The notes under the pieces are model-generated. The model ran no database searches, had not been told where the DNA came from, and saw only the letters and a list, made by a program, of their open reading frames with translations. This document shows positions 31,961-40,800 of a stretch of 64,000 nt of DNA, one piece after another (within the stretch, counting starts at the first letter, position 1; each line of letters begins with the position of its first letter). This stretch comes from a virus. The stretch is taken from IMG/VR virus record IMGVR_UViG_3300049855_000474, positions 89,376 through 153,375 of that record; one strand, given 5' to 3'. A program made the translations under genes and the position numbers.

Positions 31961-33289
31961 TTGTCTTATTTCGAAGAACTTACAAAAGCAAATGACGCCG
32001 AAACGCTGCGTCAAGAAGAATTGTTTCCCTTATTTGCCAGAACTCATCGATTACTTAAGGAGTGTCTGAGAGCGCTGGTCCAGGAAAACTCTATAGTTCA
32101 GTTTGCTATTATCGATTTGGGTGCGGAGATTGCTGCAAACATCGATAGAAATAAGGCAATATTTACTAGGAGTATCGATTATAATAATAAAGATGATCTA
32201 GTAGATACAGTTGCTGATAAGAGTAAACAACAAGCAGAGATGCTTTGTCGCTGCATGGACCTGCAACAGGCAATGTCACGTAAAGATAAAGCTAAACAAG
32301 CTAAAATAGTCGAGAATACACAGATTTCCAGATTAGTATTCGAAACAGTAATAACAGAATGGCTTAATGCAGTCAAGCACTATAACAAGCTAGTATTAAG
32401 TTATGTCAGAGCTAATTTAGATGAAAACTTGGACAAAAAGATAGAGCTAGCTGCCGCAATCTATCGTCTTGAAAAACTTTACGACTTAGATACGATATCA
32501 GGTTATGGAACTATAGCTTTCGTTAGTAAACGAATGGAGGCTATCAGGTACATATATAATAGAATAAGTAAGGCATATGCAAGAGTAGTACTGAAAATGG
32601 CACGCAGTCAAGCGGTGTCCATAGATTACGTACTCGATAGCTATCAGGATGGGAATTGTGGACTTCTAAGAGCCATATCTTCCTATGATCATATGAGCAA
32701 TGCTAGATTTCCAGGTTATGCTAAATGGTGGATCCGGCAACGAATGCTATTCTGCATGAAGGAAAATGCGAATGTAATAAAAGTATCAAGTAATACTTGG
32801 CAGCATTATGCAAAGCTAGAATCAGTACGTATTAAAATAGAAAGCGCTAATGGTCCTGTTAGTACAGAGGAATTAGCAGAAGCTTCCGGATATGCAGAGT
32901 CTCATGTAGAAAGCATATACAATTCTATCAAAACAAGTCAAGTAAAATCCCTAGAATACCATCTAAGTTCTGAGGGATTTACTTTGATGGCGGTAGCTTC
33001 TGGTTGTTCCGATGAACCACTTATAGTGGAAGACTCTCTGGCTGCATACGAGGAAACACTTGCTTTAGAAGAGCAAACTTCACCTGAAGAACAAAACGAA
33101 AGAAATGTAGAAAGCCTACTAGGCAGAATTCCCTCCAGACTGAAAAGACTGATTTGTCTGCAGTACGGGTTGATTGATAGAATAGATCAGAATATCGACC
33201 CCGATCGAATTACCATTGAGAAGCTGAGACAGCGGTTAGCAGCAACGAAATCCAAAGATCATGTAAATGAGATCTCAGTCAAGTCATAG
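31961..33289 (+). CDS. Sigma-70-like RNA polymerase factor
   Basis: 442 residues from a TTG start with AGGT upstream. Region 2 is clear near residues 225-270: VLDSYQDGNCGLLRAISSYD, then RFPGYAKWWIRQRML and IKVSSN. Region 3 follows (VSTEELAEASGYAESHVESI). Region 4 is degenerate: RIPSRLKRLICLQYGLID is the remnant, with no clear HTH after it. The N-terminal 200 residues are helical and unlike region 1 of host factors. It probably redirects host polymerase to phage promoters. Confidence 0.85.
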   Translation: MSYFEELTKANDAETLRQEELFPLFARTHRLLKECLRALVQENSIVQFAIIDLGAEIAANIDRNKAIFTRSIDYNNKDDLVDTVADKSKQQAEMLCRCMDLQQAMSRKDKAKQAKIVENTQISRLVFETVITEWLNAVKHYNKLVLSYVRANLDENLDKKIELAAAIYRLEKLYDLDTISGYGTIAFVSKRMEAIRYIYNRISKAYARVVLKMARSQAVSIDYVLDSYQDGNCGLLRAISSYDHMSNARFPGYAKWWIRQRMLFCMKENANVIKVSSNTWQHYAKLESVRIKIESANGPVSTEELAEASGYAESHVESIYNSIKTSQVKSLEYHLSSEGFTLMAVASGCSDEPLIVEDSLAAYEETLALEEQTSPEEQNERNVESLLGRIPSRLKRLICLQYGLIDRIDQNIDPDRITIEKLRQRLAATKSKDHVNEISVKS

Positions 33290-33355
33290 CCTAGTTATCT
33301 AAGTATAGGGCGCATCGGCTTAGCCAAATCAGCCCACAACAAAAGGAAATATCAA

Positions 33356-34360
33356 ATGAAAAGCCTCGACGAAATCAACCCACGCACTAATGACATTAAA
33401 TGGAAAGACCAAGTTCTCTGGGCTGAGATGCCTAAGATCGAAACATGGTACCAGTTCCGAATCGTGGGAGGCGTATTCACCTACGCCCAGCATTGGCTCA
33501 AGTTCGTAACCAAGCAGGGGAAGGAAACAAGTTTCCCTGTCGATTGCTTGGCTTGGTCGAATGACCTTGAAGCTGTCGACCCTGCCACTGCCCACACCTG
33601 CCCTGGTTGCCAGGCTGGTATCAAGCCTGCTATCAAGTACATGTTCAATGTTATTGATCGTGCTGCTCAGGGTCGTGGGGATGCCGGTTATGTCAAGGGT
33701 TTTGAGTTGCCACCTACGGCAATGAAGAAGATTCTTGATCTCCGAAATCTTAATATGGTGCAAGGACGTCCTTTCAGCGTTGCACATCCAGATCACGGAT
33801 GTGACTTGTACATCCAGAAGTGTGTGATTCCAGGCAAGAAGGGTCATGACTGGCAGTTCCAAAAGGGAGATCGCTCGGTGATGTCCCCCGAGGAACGCGC
33901 AGCAGAAATCTTCGAGTTTGATACGATCTATGCTCCTGGAGATGCAAATAATGCTCGAATGAGCCTTATCCGTGCTGGATATTTGGGCAATACCGAGAAT
34001 AGCAACAATCCAGGAAACTCCGGTGGTCCGGGATCGACGCCTACAGGCGCGCAGATGCCCCCATCCGGGGCGCAGATGCCACCTTCAGGTTCGCAGATGC
34101 CTCCTACACAGAACACAGCAGCTTCCACCAGTAATCCTATCGGATTTCAGACACCTGCCCAGCAGCATGTCCAGCTTCCTGTGACCAACAACCCACCACC
34201 TGCTACTCAAATGGCAACTGGTAGTTTAGGTCGTCCGCCAGCTGATACGCAAGGTCAGACTGAGCGTCCTCAGTGTTTCGGTGGATTCTTGGGTGCCATG
34301 GAATGCATCAAATGCGTTCATAAGCCCCAGTGCCTACAGGTCACAAGCGAACGCTCGTAA
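33356..34360 (+). CDS. Single-stranded DNA-binding protein (gp32-like)
   Basis: 334 residues, ATG with AAAAGGAAA upstream. HTCPGC starts a zinc site, and IKYMFNVIDRA and DLYIQKCVIPGKKGHDWQF are blocks I associate with gp32-type binding proteins of large phages. The C-terminal third is low in complexity (three G-[AS]-Q-M-P-P units at about 34048-34107, then Pro/Thr/Gln) and ends with a second Cys set (CFGGFLGAMECIKCVHKPQC). The codons are G/C-ending, as in abundant proteins. Confidence 0.75.
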   Translation: MKSLDEINPRTNDIKWKDQVLWAEMPKIETWYQFRIVGGVFTYAQHWLKFVTKQGKETSFPVDCLAWSNDLEAVDPATAHTCPGCQAGIKPAIKYMFNVIDRAAQGRGDAGYVKGFELPPTAMKKILDLRNLNMVQGRPFSVAHPDHGCDLYIQKCVIPGKKGHDWQFQKGDRSVMSPEERAAEIFEFDTIYAPGDANNARMSLIRAGYLGNTENSNNPGNSGGPGSTPTGAQMPPSGAQMPPSGSQMPPTQNTAASTSNPIGFQTPAQQHVQLPVTNNPPPATQMATGSLGRPPADTQGQTERPQCFGGFLGAMECIKCVHKPQCLQVTSERS

Positions 34361-34401
34361 GCTACCAGCAAAGAGCCTGATAAGTGTAAAAGCTCTCTTT
34401 A

Positions 34402-34719
34402 ATGAGAAAAGTTACACCAAAACAGGCTCTTGAGCTAATTATCAACAAAAAACGAGTAGTTATACTCCTAGAAAAGTCTGACGAACCCTTGTGCAAGAGG
34501 GCTCGCCAGACTTTTTTGGTATCAAGGCTTCGCATAAGGCAACTAGGGTATTCCGTATATGCTGTAGAAGTAAATGAAGAAAGTTCAAAATACAAAGAGT
34601 TGGCATGCGTGCGCGTGCCGCAAACTAGACTTTTTGTAAACCAAGAGATGGTTCAAAAGCAGGTAGGCGTGCCGTCAGAGCAATTTATAGCCGACCTTCT
34701 TACGGAGAAGTTTGAGTGA
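34402..34719 (+). CDS. Thioredoxin-like protein lacking the CxxC site
   Basis: 105 residues. VVILLEKSDEPLCKRARQTF, then VYAVEVNEE and RVPQTRLFVN fit a thioredoxin fold with the cis-proline loop, but only one cysteine stands where CxxC is expected. It may be a binding rather than redox protein. Its TGA overlaps the topoisomerase GTG. Confidence 0.55.
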   Translation: MRKVTPKQALELIINKKRVVILLEKSDEPLCKRARQTFLVSRLRIRQLGYSVYAVEVNEESSKYKELACVRVPQTRLFVNQEMVQKQVGVPSEQFIADLLTEKFE

Positions 34720-36524
34720 AGACTAAACCGATAGCAGAGAAACGAAAAATAGTCGTGATAACAGAATCACGGGCTAAGTCTAAGAAATTGCAAGAATTGA
34801 CGACAGAAGTCTCTAAACATAACTGGAAGTTTTTTGAAGTTACAAAGGAGATGTTTAGTCTACCAAAGACAGGTGCTTGGATAGATGAATTCCTCGACCC
34901 TGTCTGGAATGTTGATAAGTCTATACATAATATAAAAACTTCACTATTAGCAGCGGATGATGCTTACATTTGCACAGATATAGATGCAGAAGGTGAGGCT
35001 TTAGCCTACAAGCTACAAGATATTATCCTCAAGCATTCCGAAGCTAGGTCTAGAAGAATAGTAATCGACGAGATTACACAAACTAACCTCACGATAGCAC
35101 TAGGTGCAGCGAGCGTTGTGGATGAGGCTCTGGCTAAGTCACATTCCGCAAGATTAGTAATAACCAAGCTGCTTATAGAACCTCTGAAGGTCTATATAAA
35201 AAGAGCAGGAAAGCTAGTCGATACTAAAGGACATAGCTTAGAATACAGCCTAACAATTTTCCCGTTATTAGCAGAAATTGTAAGAAACGAAAGAGCCCGG
35301 CGAACTTTCATTCCTCAAAAACTGTACTACGTCGACTGTGAAATATGCAAAGGCAAAGCAAAAGCGACATCTTTGGCTTATACCACAAAAGAAAGTGCTT
35401 TTCAATTAATTGATCGTATTAGAAACCTAGAGCAGGGAGAGCTTCTTGAGATAGATTACTCAGAAAAATCCGAGGAAATCAAGGCATCGTCCCCAGCAAC
35501 AACCAGTATCCTATTCAGGGATATGATTCTAAGAGGATGGAAGCCAGCAGAAGTAATCCAAGCAGCAAGGATACTTTACGACAATGGATTTATTACCTAT
35601 TTCAAGACCAATAGAAAGTCATTGAATCGTAGATTCGCTGAAAAGCTGTGGGCGTATGCTAGAGCACAAAAGTTTCAGGTACGAGAAAGCCCCAAGAACT
35701 ATCTAGAGCCTGGATACGGCGAAGTAATTAGACCCACTAGCTTCCTAGCTCCAGAGGAATTGTTATACGAAGATAAAATCATCAAGGATTTATACGAAAT
35801 TGTTTGGTTTCGAACACTGAATACCCAGCTGCTACCTTCTAGAATAAAGAAACAGGCGGTAGATTACATAACAGAAGACGGCTACACGACCCTGCTACAA
35901 GCAGAAGGTACGGTGGTGGAGTTTCTCGGAACTAACCCCCCAGAGGCAATTCAACAGTTAGATACTAAAACACTCCATCGGCTAGGAGACATGACTATCC
36001 GAGAGGAGATGTCTAAACCACCAGCCCGATACACTATAGCAGGTTTGATTAAATGGCTAGACGAGAAAGCTATTGGTAGAGCTGAGAACTACGAAGAAGT
36101 ATTGGAACAGCTCATAGATAACAGATTTGCACAGGAAGACGAGAAAGGAGAGATGGTTTTAACAGATCGTGGTGAACTTATACACTCCACTATAGCCAAT
36201 CTTTCTGATGACATTAGTGATCCTTCTTTCTGTGCACAATTCGAAGAAGACCTAGAAGCGATAGCTTCAAGGAAAGCCGAATATGCAGATATCGTGATTG
36301 AATACAGTAATTGGATTAAGTCATTACGAATGACAGTTTCTAAATACGAGGCGCCTTACCCAGAGAGTTGCCCACAGTGTCTGGCTCCCCTGCGGGGGAT
36401 GATGGACATTAAACGTATAAACCCTTATGTGAAGTGTAAAGCCTGTAGTTGGTGGAACTTCATAACCTTCGATGCTGAAGGCAATATCATACTAAGCCCA
36501 AATTTCCAGAAAAGTAAAGAATAA
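34716..36524 (+). CDS. Type IA DNA topoisomerase
   Basis: 602 residues, GTG start. TOPRIM motifs VITESRAKSKKL and TDIDAEGEALAY (D-x-D-x-E) bind metal; EALAKSHSARLVITKLL matches the conserved region after it. The active-site block is RILYDNGFITYFKTNRKSL, with the tyrosine in ITYFKTN that attacks DNA. A C-terminal zinc ribbon (CPQC ... CKAC) follows. Shorter than bacterial TopA and with weaker domain II blocks. Relaxes negative supercoils during replication. Confidence 0.88.
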   Translation: MKTKPIAEKRKIVVITESRAKSKKLQELTTEVSKHNWKFFEVTKEMFSLPKTGAWIDEFLDPVWNVDKSIHNIKTSLLAADDAYICTDIDAEGEALAYKLQDIILKHSEARSRRIVIDEITQTNLTIALGAASVVDEALAKSHSARLVITKLLIEPLKVYIKRAGKLVDTKGHSLEYSLTIFPLLAEIVRNERARRTFIPQKLYYVDCEICKGKAKATSLAYTTKESAFQLIDRIRNLEQGELLEIDYSEKSEEIKASSPATTSILFRDMILRGWKPAEVIQAARILYDNGFITYFKTNRKSLNRRFAEKLWAYARAQKFQVRESPKNYLEPGYGEVIRPTSFLAPEELLYEDKIIKDLYEIVWFRTLNTQLLPSRIKKQAVDYITEDGYTTLLQAEGTVVEFLGTNPPEAIQQLDTKTLHRLGDMTIREEMSKPPARYTIAGLIKWLDEKAIGRAENYEEVLEQLIDNRFAQEDEKGEMVLTDRGELIHSTIANLSDDISDPSFCAQFEEDLEAIASRKAEYADIVIEYSNWIKSLRMTVSKYEAPYPESCPQCLAPLRGMMDIKRINPYVKCKACSWWNFITFDAEGNIILSPNFQKSKE

Positions 36525-36537
36525 AGGACATAAACAC

Positions 36538-37803
36538 ATGGCAGCCAAAGAAAAAGTAGACAAGAAATCCCTACAACTCACTAACGTAAACCCAATAGAG
36601 TTGGCTGCAAGAGCAGCGGAAATTGGGTTGCAGCTAGATAACCCACCGGTTAACCTTGACCGGGGGCGCTTCGTAACAGGAACTGTGAGCTTCGGGTCAC
36701 TATCTCTTGACCTCCTAACAGGAGGCGGCTTACCTCCAGGTAAGATAGTTGATGTCTACGGACCAGAATCCAGTGGTAAGTCAACATTAACTTACCACGT
36801 CCTAGGTAACTGCATGCGTGAAACCCATCCCGGTGCCAATAATGCAATACCTACATTTTTATATGACCATGAAGCGGGAAGTGATGGCAAGTACCTGGGT
36901 GCCGTTGGTGTTAAAATTCGTCTAGCTGACGGATCTAAAAATCCAATGTTCAATTATTTCCAGCCTACTACAGGCGAGTCTACATATCGTCATATGAATC
37001 GTATCTTGGATATTCTACCAGACTACAACGGAGGACTGGAGGGCAGACCTCGACCTACAGTAGTTTTTGCTGTGGATAGCTTGGCAGCAATGCTACCCGA
37101 GGATCTCAACAACGCCGACGACAAGAATCCTATGGGAAGCCAAGCCAAATTGCATGGCGAAGGTATGCAACTTATCAAGTCAAAGCTTGGTAGGAAAAAT
37201 GCGACAATGCTTTGTACTAACCAGATTCGAGAGAAGCCTGGGGTTATGTATGGAAACCCAGAGTATGAGCCGGGAGGGCAAGCTGTCCGTTTCTACCCCG
37301 ATCTTAAAATCAGGATTCAAGGGGTAGGAAAGCCGTTCACTGAACGTGGTCGCCAAATGAGGTTCCTGACGGTACGCACCATTAAAAACAAGCAGTTTGT
37401 GCCCTTCCTGGAACTTAAGGAAGTTTTGGCGGTGGCTCATGGTCACGGTTTCGACCGTGGATACGACAGCCTAGGCTACCTACAGATGACAAACCAAGTT
37501 ACCCAAGGCGGAGGAGGGTATTACACTCTCAATATGCCAAATACTCACTGGGATGGACAGAAGTTCCGCAAAGATCCTTTGATGGAATTGTGCCACAAAA
37601 ATGTATTCCGGTCGTACTTGCGCTCGCAGATTGAAGAAGGAACTGCCTTTGATATGTATTTTGCTTCCCAGAACTGGGAAGACATGTACAAAGCGGATGA
37701 AGAGGACGCCGGTACAGGTTTGGCGCCAGAAGAAACTGGACCAGCAGAGCAGAGTCTGCTAATGAAAGAGACTAACCTAACAGAGACCGTTTTACAAGAG
37801 TAA
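36538..37803 (+). CDS. recA: RecA/UvsX-like recombinase
   Basis: 421 residues. Walker A GPESSGKST at 75-83, Walker B TVVFAVDSLAAM, and the L2-like CTNQIREKPGVMYGNPEYEP followed by GGQA. Acidic C-terminus. Strand exchange for replication restart and repair. Longer than bacterial RecA and without its standard C-terminal domain. Next to the topoisomerase and close to the SSB. Confidence 0.92.
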   Translation: MAAKEKVDKKSLQLTNVNPIELAARAAEIGLQLDNPPVNLDRGRFVTGTVSFGSLSLDLLTGGGLPPGKIVDVYGPESSGKSTLTYHVLGNCMRETHPGANNAIPTFLYDHEAGSDGKYLGAVGVKIRLADGSKNPMFNYFQPTTGESTYRHMNRILDILPDYNGGLEGRPRPTVVFAVDSLAAMLPEDLNNADDKNPMGSQAKLHGEGMQLIKSKLGRKNATMLCTNQIREKPGVMYGNPEYEPGGQAVRFYPDLKIRIQGVGKPFTERGRQMRFLTVRTIKNKQFVPFLELKEVLAVAHGHGFDRGYDSLGYLQMTNQVTQGGGGYYTLNMPNTHWDGQKFRKDPLMELCHKNVFRSYLRSQIEEGTAFDMYFASQNWEDMYKADEEDAGTGLAPEETGPAEQSLLMKETNLTETVLQE

Positions 37804-37805
37804 TT

Positions 37806-37901
37806 ATGACCCAGCATGATCGCAACAAATCTTTCAATAAAGCAATACTAGGAGCAGCTCTCCTGCTCGCGGTTACTATCTGGAGGACAACATCATGCTG
37901 A
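37806..37901 (+). CDS. Possible 31-residue membrane peptide
   Basis: MTQHDRNKSFNKAILGAALL and then LAVTIWRTTSC: a basic start, one hydrophobic helix. It begins 2 bases after the recA stop and its end overlaps the next ATG. Tiny, so only tentatively a gene. Confidence 0.35.
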   Translation: MTQHDRNKSFNKAILGAALLLAVTIWRTTSC

Positions 37902-38395
37902 TTATAATGGATATTGACGGTACGCTAGCAGACGATAGACATCGATACAATTACCTGGAAAACTCCGATCTTGTTAGTTTTTTCGAAAATTCTGATGAAG
38001 ACGGGGTAAATAAGCCGGGTTTTGATTGTCTAGAAGAGTTGCTTGCTAATAACAATGGTAGCAAACCGATCACAGCAGCCTTGACAGCACGCCCTAGTAG
38101 GTACACAAACCACCAGGGCGTGCAGGTCGATTACAAGAAAAGAACAAAGTTATGGTTAGCGCACCACGGTCTTAGGATCGACGAAATAAACATGCATAAT
38201 CCGTCAAGTAAAAAGGACGGTCAGCAAGAAAAGCTGGATAGATTTGTAGATATCGTCCTAGAACACATGGAAGAACGAGTAATCCACTACCTAGAAAACG
38301 ATGAATATATTGCGTATGCAGCCAAAGAACGCTGCCCAACTACCCATGTCTATCTAATTACGTACCACGGATATCATGAAATACACACCACCTAA
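37895..38395 (+). CDS. HAD-family phosphatase
   Basis: 166 residues. IIMDIDGTLADDRHRY is HAD motif I (D-x-D-G-T) and TAALTARPSR is motif II. KLDRFVDIVLEH and YLENDEYIAYAA follow where motif III/IV acids belong. Similar in arrangement to the phosphatase half of T4 polynucleotide kinase, but it has no kinase domain. It may remove 3' phosphates from nucleic acid ends or act on nucleotides. Confidence 0.75.
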   Translation: MLIIMDIDGTLADDRHRYNYLENSDLVSFFENSDEDGVNKPGFDCLEELLANNNGSKPITAALTARPSRYTNHQGVQVDYKKRTKLWLAHHGLRIDEINMHNPSSKKDGQQEKLDRFVDIVLEHMEERVIHYLENDEYIAYAAKERCPTTHVYLITYHGYHEIHTT

Positions 38396-38795
38396 TAACG
38401 TAATTGACCTGAACAAGGTTTGGTGGGAAAGACAATTGGCTGGTATCAACGACCAAGCAGAGCAAGTAGAGAATGCTATCTACGAGGTGCTGGACCAAGG
38501 ATTCGATTGCGAATATGAGCCTGGAGAAATCCAGTCGTTCATAGGACTTAACAACTTCCGTACTCTAGGTGAGAAGTCTGTATGGACAGCTCTCACCTTC
38601 TACATGGATAGGAAGCCTATCTTTGTTATAAACGCCGTTTGCGATCGGAAACAGGGAGCAGAAATCATCAACTGCGGAAGGCTTATTCGTAACAAACTAG
38701 AATTGTATTACTGCAGTGATTTCGAAGAAGTTCTAGCCTCTGCTCGACGGTACGCTAAAGACCATATTCTACCCGAATTGGAATTCGAGAAATGA
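38376..38795 (+). CDS. Unknown protein, 139 residues
   Basis: ATG start 20 bases inside the HAD gene. Mixed alpha/beta with a helical first half (WWERQLAGINDQAEQVENAI). No motif recognised. Overlaps the next gene by 4 bases. Confidence 0.7.
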   Translation: MKYTPPNNVIDLNKVWWERQLAGINDQAEQVENAIYEVLDQGFDCEYEPGEIQSFIGLNNFRTLGEKSVWTALTFYMDRKPIFVINAVCDRKQGAEIINCGRLIRNKLELYYCSDFEEVLASARRYAKDHILPELEFEK

Positions 38796-39406
38796 TTGAA
38801 AAACTACCAGAAGGTTTCGATCCTTCAAAGCTCGTAGCAGGTCAAAAAAGCCAAGCTATTAACGACAGGAAAAATATAGTCGATGTAGACGGCAACCCTA
38901 TCCAGTACGGAAAAGATCCTAATGATCCTACATTAGGACCAGACGACAATCCGAAGTTTGAGATGCGGAAGAATGAGGATTTTCCGAATGTTCCTCTTCC
39001 CGTTAAACAAGCGGAGATTAAATATATCCTACCTATGGCTAATTTCCTAGCTCAATCTCTAGGGATCAATCTCATTGATGAGAAGCTGTATGAGAAGATC
39101 CTAGACCCTTTGAGGCAGCGTAGCTTGATGGTTCTAATGAACCTGGAGAAAATGCAAGTTGCGGATGGTGTTGCTTCATGGTACGGACTTATATTGATGT
39201 GTAAGAAACATCCCATAGTGCTTACCAAGTTCAAGCTCCATATAGGAAGTGGGCGAATTGGAATAGCTTCTCTCCGTTTATGGTCTCGAGCAGATCAGCG
39301 CTACGTGGTATTTGGAGATAGAGATCAGAAGGCGTTCCTAGACCGAGAAAAGACAGCCGTCCAGATACTCGACTACCTTAAGACTGAAGGCGTTTGTAAT
39401 GTCTGA
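38792..39406 (+). CDS. Unknown protein, 204 residues
   Basis: ATG at the ATGA overlap. The N-terminal 60 residues are polar and Pro/Asp-rich (DPNDPTLGPDDNPKFEM); the rest is a helical domain. No known family seen. Lies between DNA-end processing genes and the SbcCD pair. Confidence 0.7.
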   Translation: MIEKLPEGFDPSKLVAGQKSQAINDRKNIVDVDGNPIQYGKDPNDPTLGPDDNPKFEMRKNEDFPNVPLPVKQAEIKYILPMANFLAQSLGINLIDEKLYEKILDPLRQRSLMVLMNLEKMQVADGVASWYGLILMCKKHPIVLTKFKLHIGSGRIGIASLRLWSRADQRYVVFGDRDQKAFLDREKTAVQILDYLKTEGVCNV

Positions 39407-39605
39407 TCTCCAAGTTGTAGATATCGGAGACGATTGTCCTAAATGCCACAGAACGGGTCGTAGGGTGGGGATGCGTAAAAAATGGTGGTTGTTCGGAGAA
39501 CTCACCATTACTTACATTTGCTATTATTGTACGGAGAGTAAAGACTTTGGACGATATAGGCTTCCCTTTCTATGGAAGACTAGAACAATGAGGAAGTTTT
39601 TGTGA
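39399..39605 (+). CDS. Small zinc-ribbon protein, 68 residues
   Basis: CPKC near residue 13 and CYYC near residue 41 form a four-Cys zinc ribbon; Trp- and Arg-rich. Starts 8 bases inside the preceding gene. Confidence 0.65.
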   Translation: MSDLQVVDIGDDCPKCHRTGRRVGMRKKWWLFGELTITYICYYCTESKDFGRYRLPFLWKTRTMRKFL

Positions 39606-39754
39606 GTTCGCAACAAAAGATAGTAACCTTATGCTTATGCGGATGTGAGAAAAAGACGAGTGGACCTAAAAGGAAATTTGTTTCAGGTCACCATATGAGA
39701 ATGGAAGAACATAAAGTTGAAAATTTTATAAAGAGTCTACGAGGACAATTTTGA
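39602..39754 (+). CDS. Small zinc-site protein, 50 residues
   Basis: GTG start overlapping the previous TGA, and TGA overlapping the TTG of the SbcD-like gene. LCLCGCEKKTSGPKRKFVSG followed by HH is a C-x-C-x-C ... G-H pattern I know from short phage proteins and zinc-binding starts of endonucleases. Function unknown. Confidence 0.6.
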   Translation: MSSQQKIVTLCLCGCEKKTSGPKRKFVSGHHMRMEEHKVENFIKSLRGQF

Positions 39755-40800
39755 GATTCGTCCATTCCTCAGACTGGCACATAGGAGCCAGCAAGTTCCT
39801 TCCTGACTATCTACAGCGCCAAGCTGCTGTAATTGACGATATTTTTGCTGTCGCCGAACGGAATAACGTCACTACAGTAGTAATCGCTGGTGACGTTTTC
39901 GATGACGACTGTCCCTCCAGAGAAGAGAGGGATATGGTCCAGCGTAAGCTGGTTGGGTACGATCATGCTGGTTTCAATATTCTGGTCATCCCAGGAAACC
40001 ATGACATGTCAGACATGACTGGATACACTGCAATACACTACCTGGCGCTTCTCCATGACCAAGGGAAGTTCCTCAATTCTACAATTGTGGAGAGAACAAC
40101 CTACCGAGTTATTGACGACACATTGTTTATTCTCCTGTGTCATACGCCCAGACGCTTCAAAGAAGACTGCGAAGCAGCTATCAATGCCGCTAAGAACTCC
40201 TCTATCGCTCCCAAATTCAAAAGCGTCGTCGTCGTAGTACACGAAACTTTCAAAGGGTCGATCACTGATACGAATTGGCGCCTGCATGACGGGGTCAATG
40301 TCCCCAAGCTCGACTACGAAGGAGAAGAGGTTAGTAAGTTTGAAGTTACGTATTGTGCTGCTGGTGATATACATGTGCGACAAAAATTAGCTCCTAATAC
40401 ATATTACTGCGGAGCGCCTCTGCAAGTCAAGTTCGGAGATCAGTGGCCTAAAGGAGTTTTGATTGTCGATACCGACGATCCGGATAATCCCGTATTCGAA
40501 CCTGTAAAATCCAAACAACTGGTAAAAACCACAAGTTTTGAGGACCTATACCCCGATTGCTACGTGAAGGTGGTCACCAATAAAGCAGAAGCGCTTGGTG
40601 TAGCTCGTCCCGCTAACGTCATGAAGGTTGAGTTCGAGAAACCTACATTTGAGCCTGTACTAGACCTCAAGAAGAGTCTTAGCCTTCACCAGCTGATCCT
40701 CGAAGGAGTAAACCAAGCCTTCGAAAATGAAGATGACTTGGCTATAGCTAAGCGTGAGGTAAATAGAATAATTAGCGAAGTGGAGCAGGTGGACGAATGA
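39751..40800 (+). CDS. sbcD: SbcD/gp47-like nuclease subunit
   Basis: 349 residues from TTG. Metallophosphoesterase motifs in order: SDWHIGASK, VVIAGDVFDD, VIPGNHDMSD, VVVHETFKG and AAGDIHVRQ. These hold the two-metal site that cuts DNA ends and hairpins. The gene overlaps its partner at 40797 by 4 bases, as in the sbcDC and T4 46/47 pairs. Confidence 0.92.
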   Translation: MRFVHSSDWHIGASKFLPDYLQRQAAVIDDIFAVAERNNVTTVVIAGDVFDDDCPSREERDMVQRKLVGYDHAGFNILVIPGNHDMSDMTGYTAIHYLALLHDQGKFLNSTIVERTTYRVIDDTLFILLCHTPRRFKEDCEAAINAAKNSSIAPKFKSVVVVVHETFKGSITDTNWRLHDGVNVPKLDYEGEEVSKFEVTYCAAGDIHVRQKLAPNTYYCGAPLQVKFGDQWPKGVLIVDTDDPDNPVFEPVKSKQLVKTTSFEDLYPDCYVKVVTNKAEALGVARPANVMKVEFEKPTFEPVLDLKKSLSLHQLILEGVNQAFENEDDLAIAKREVNRIISEVEQVDE

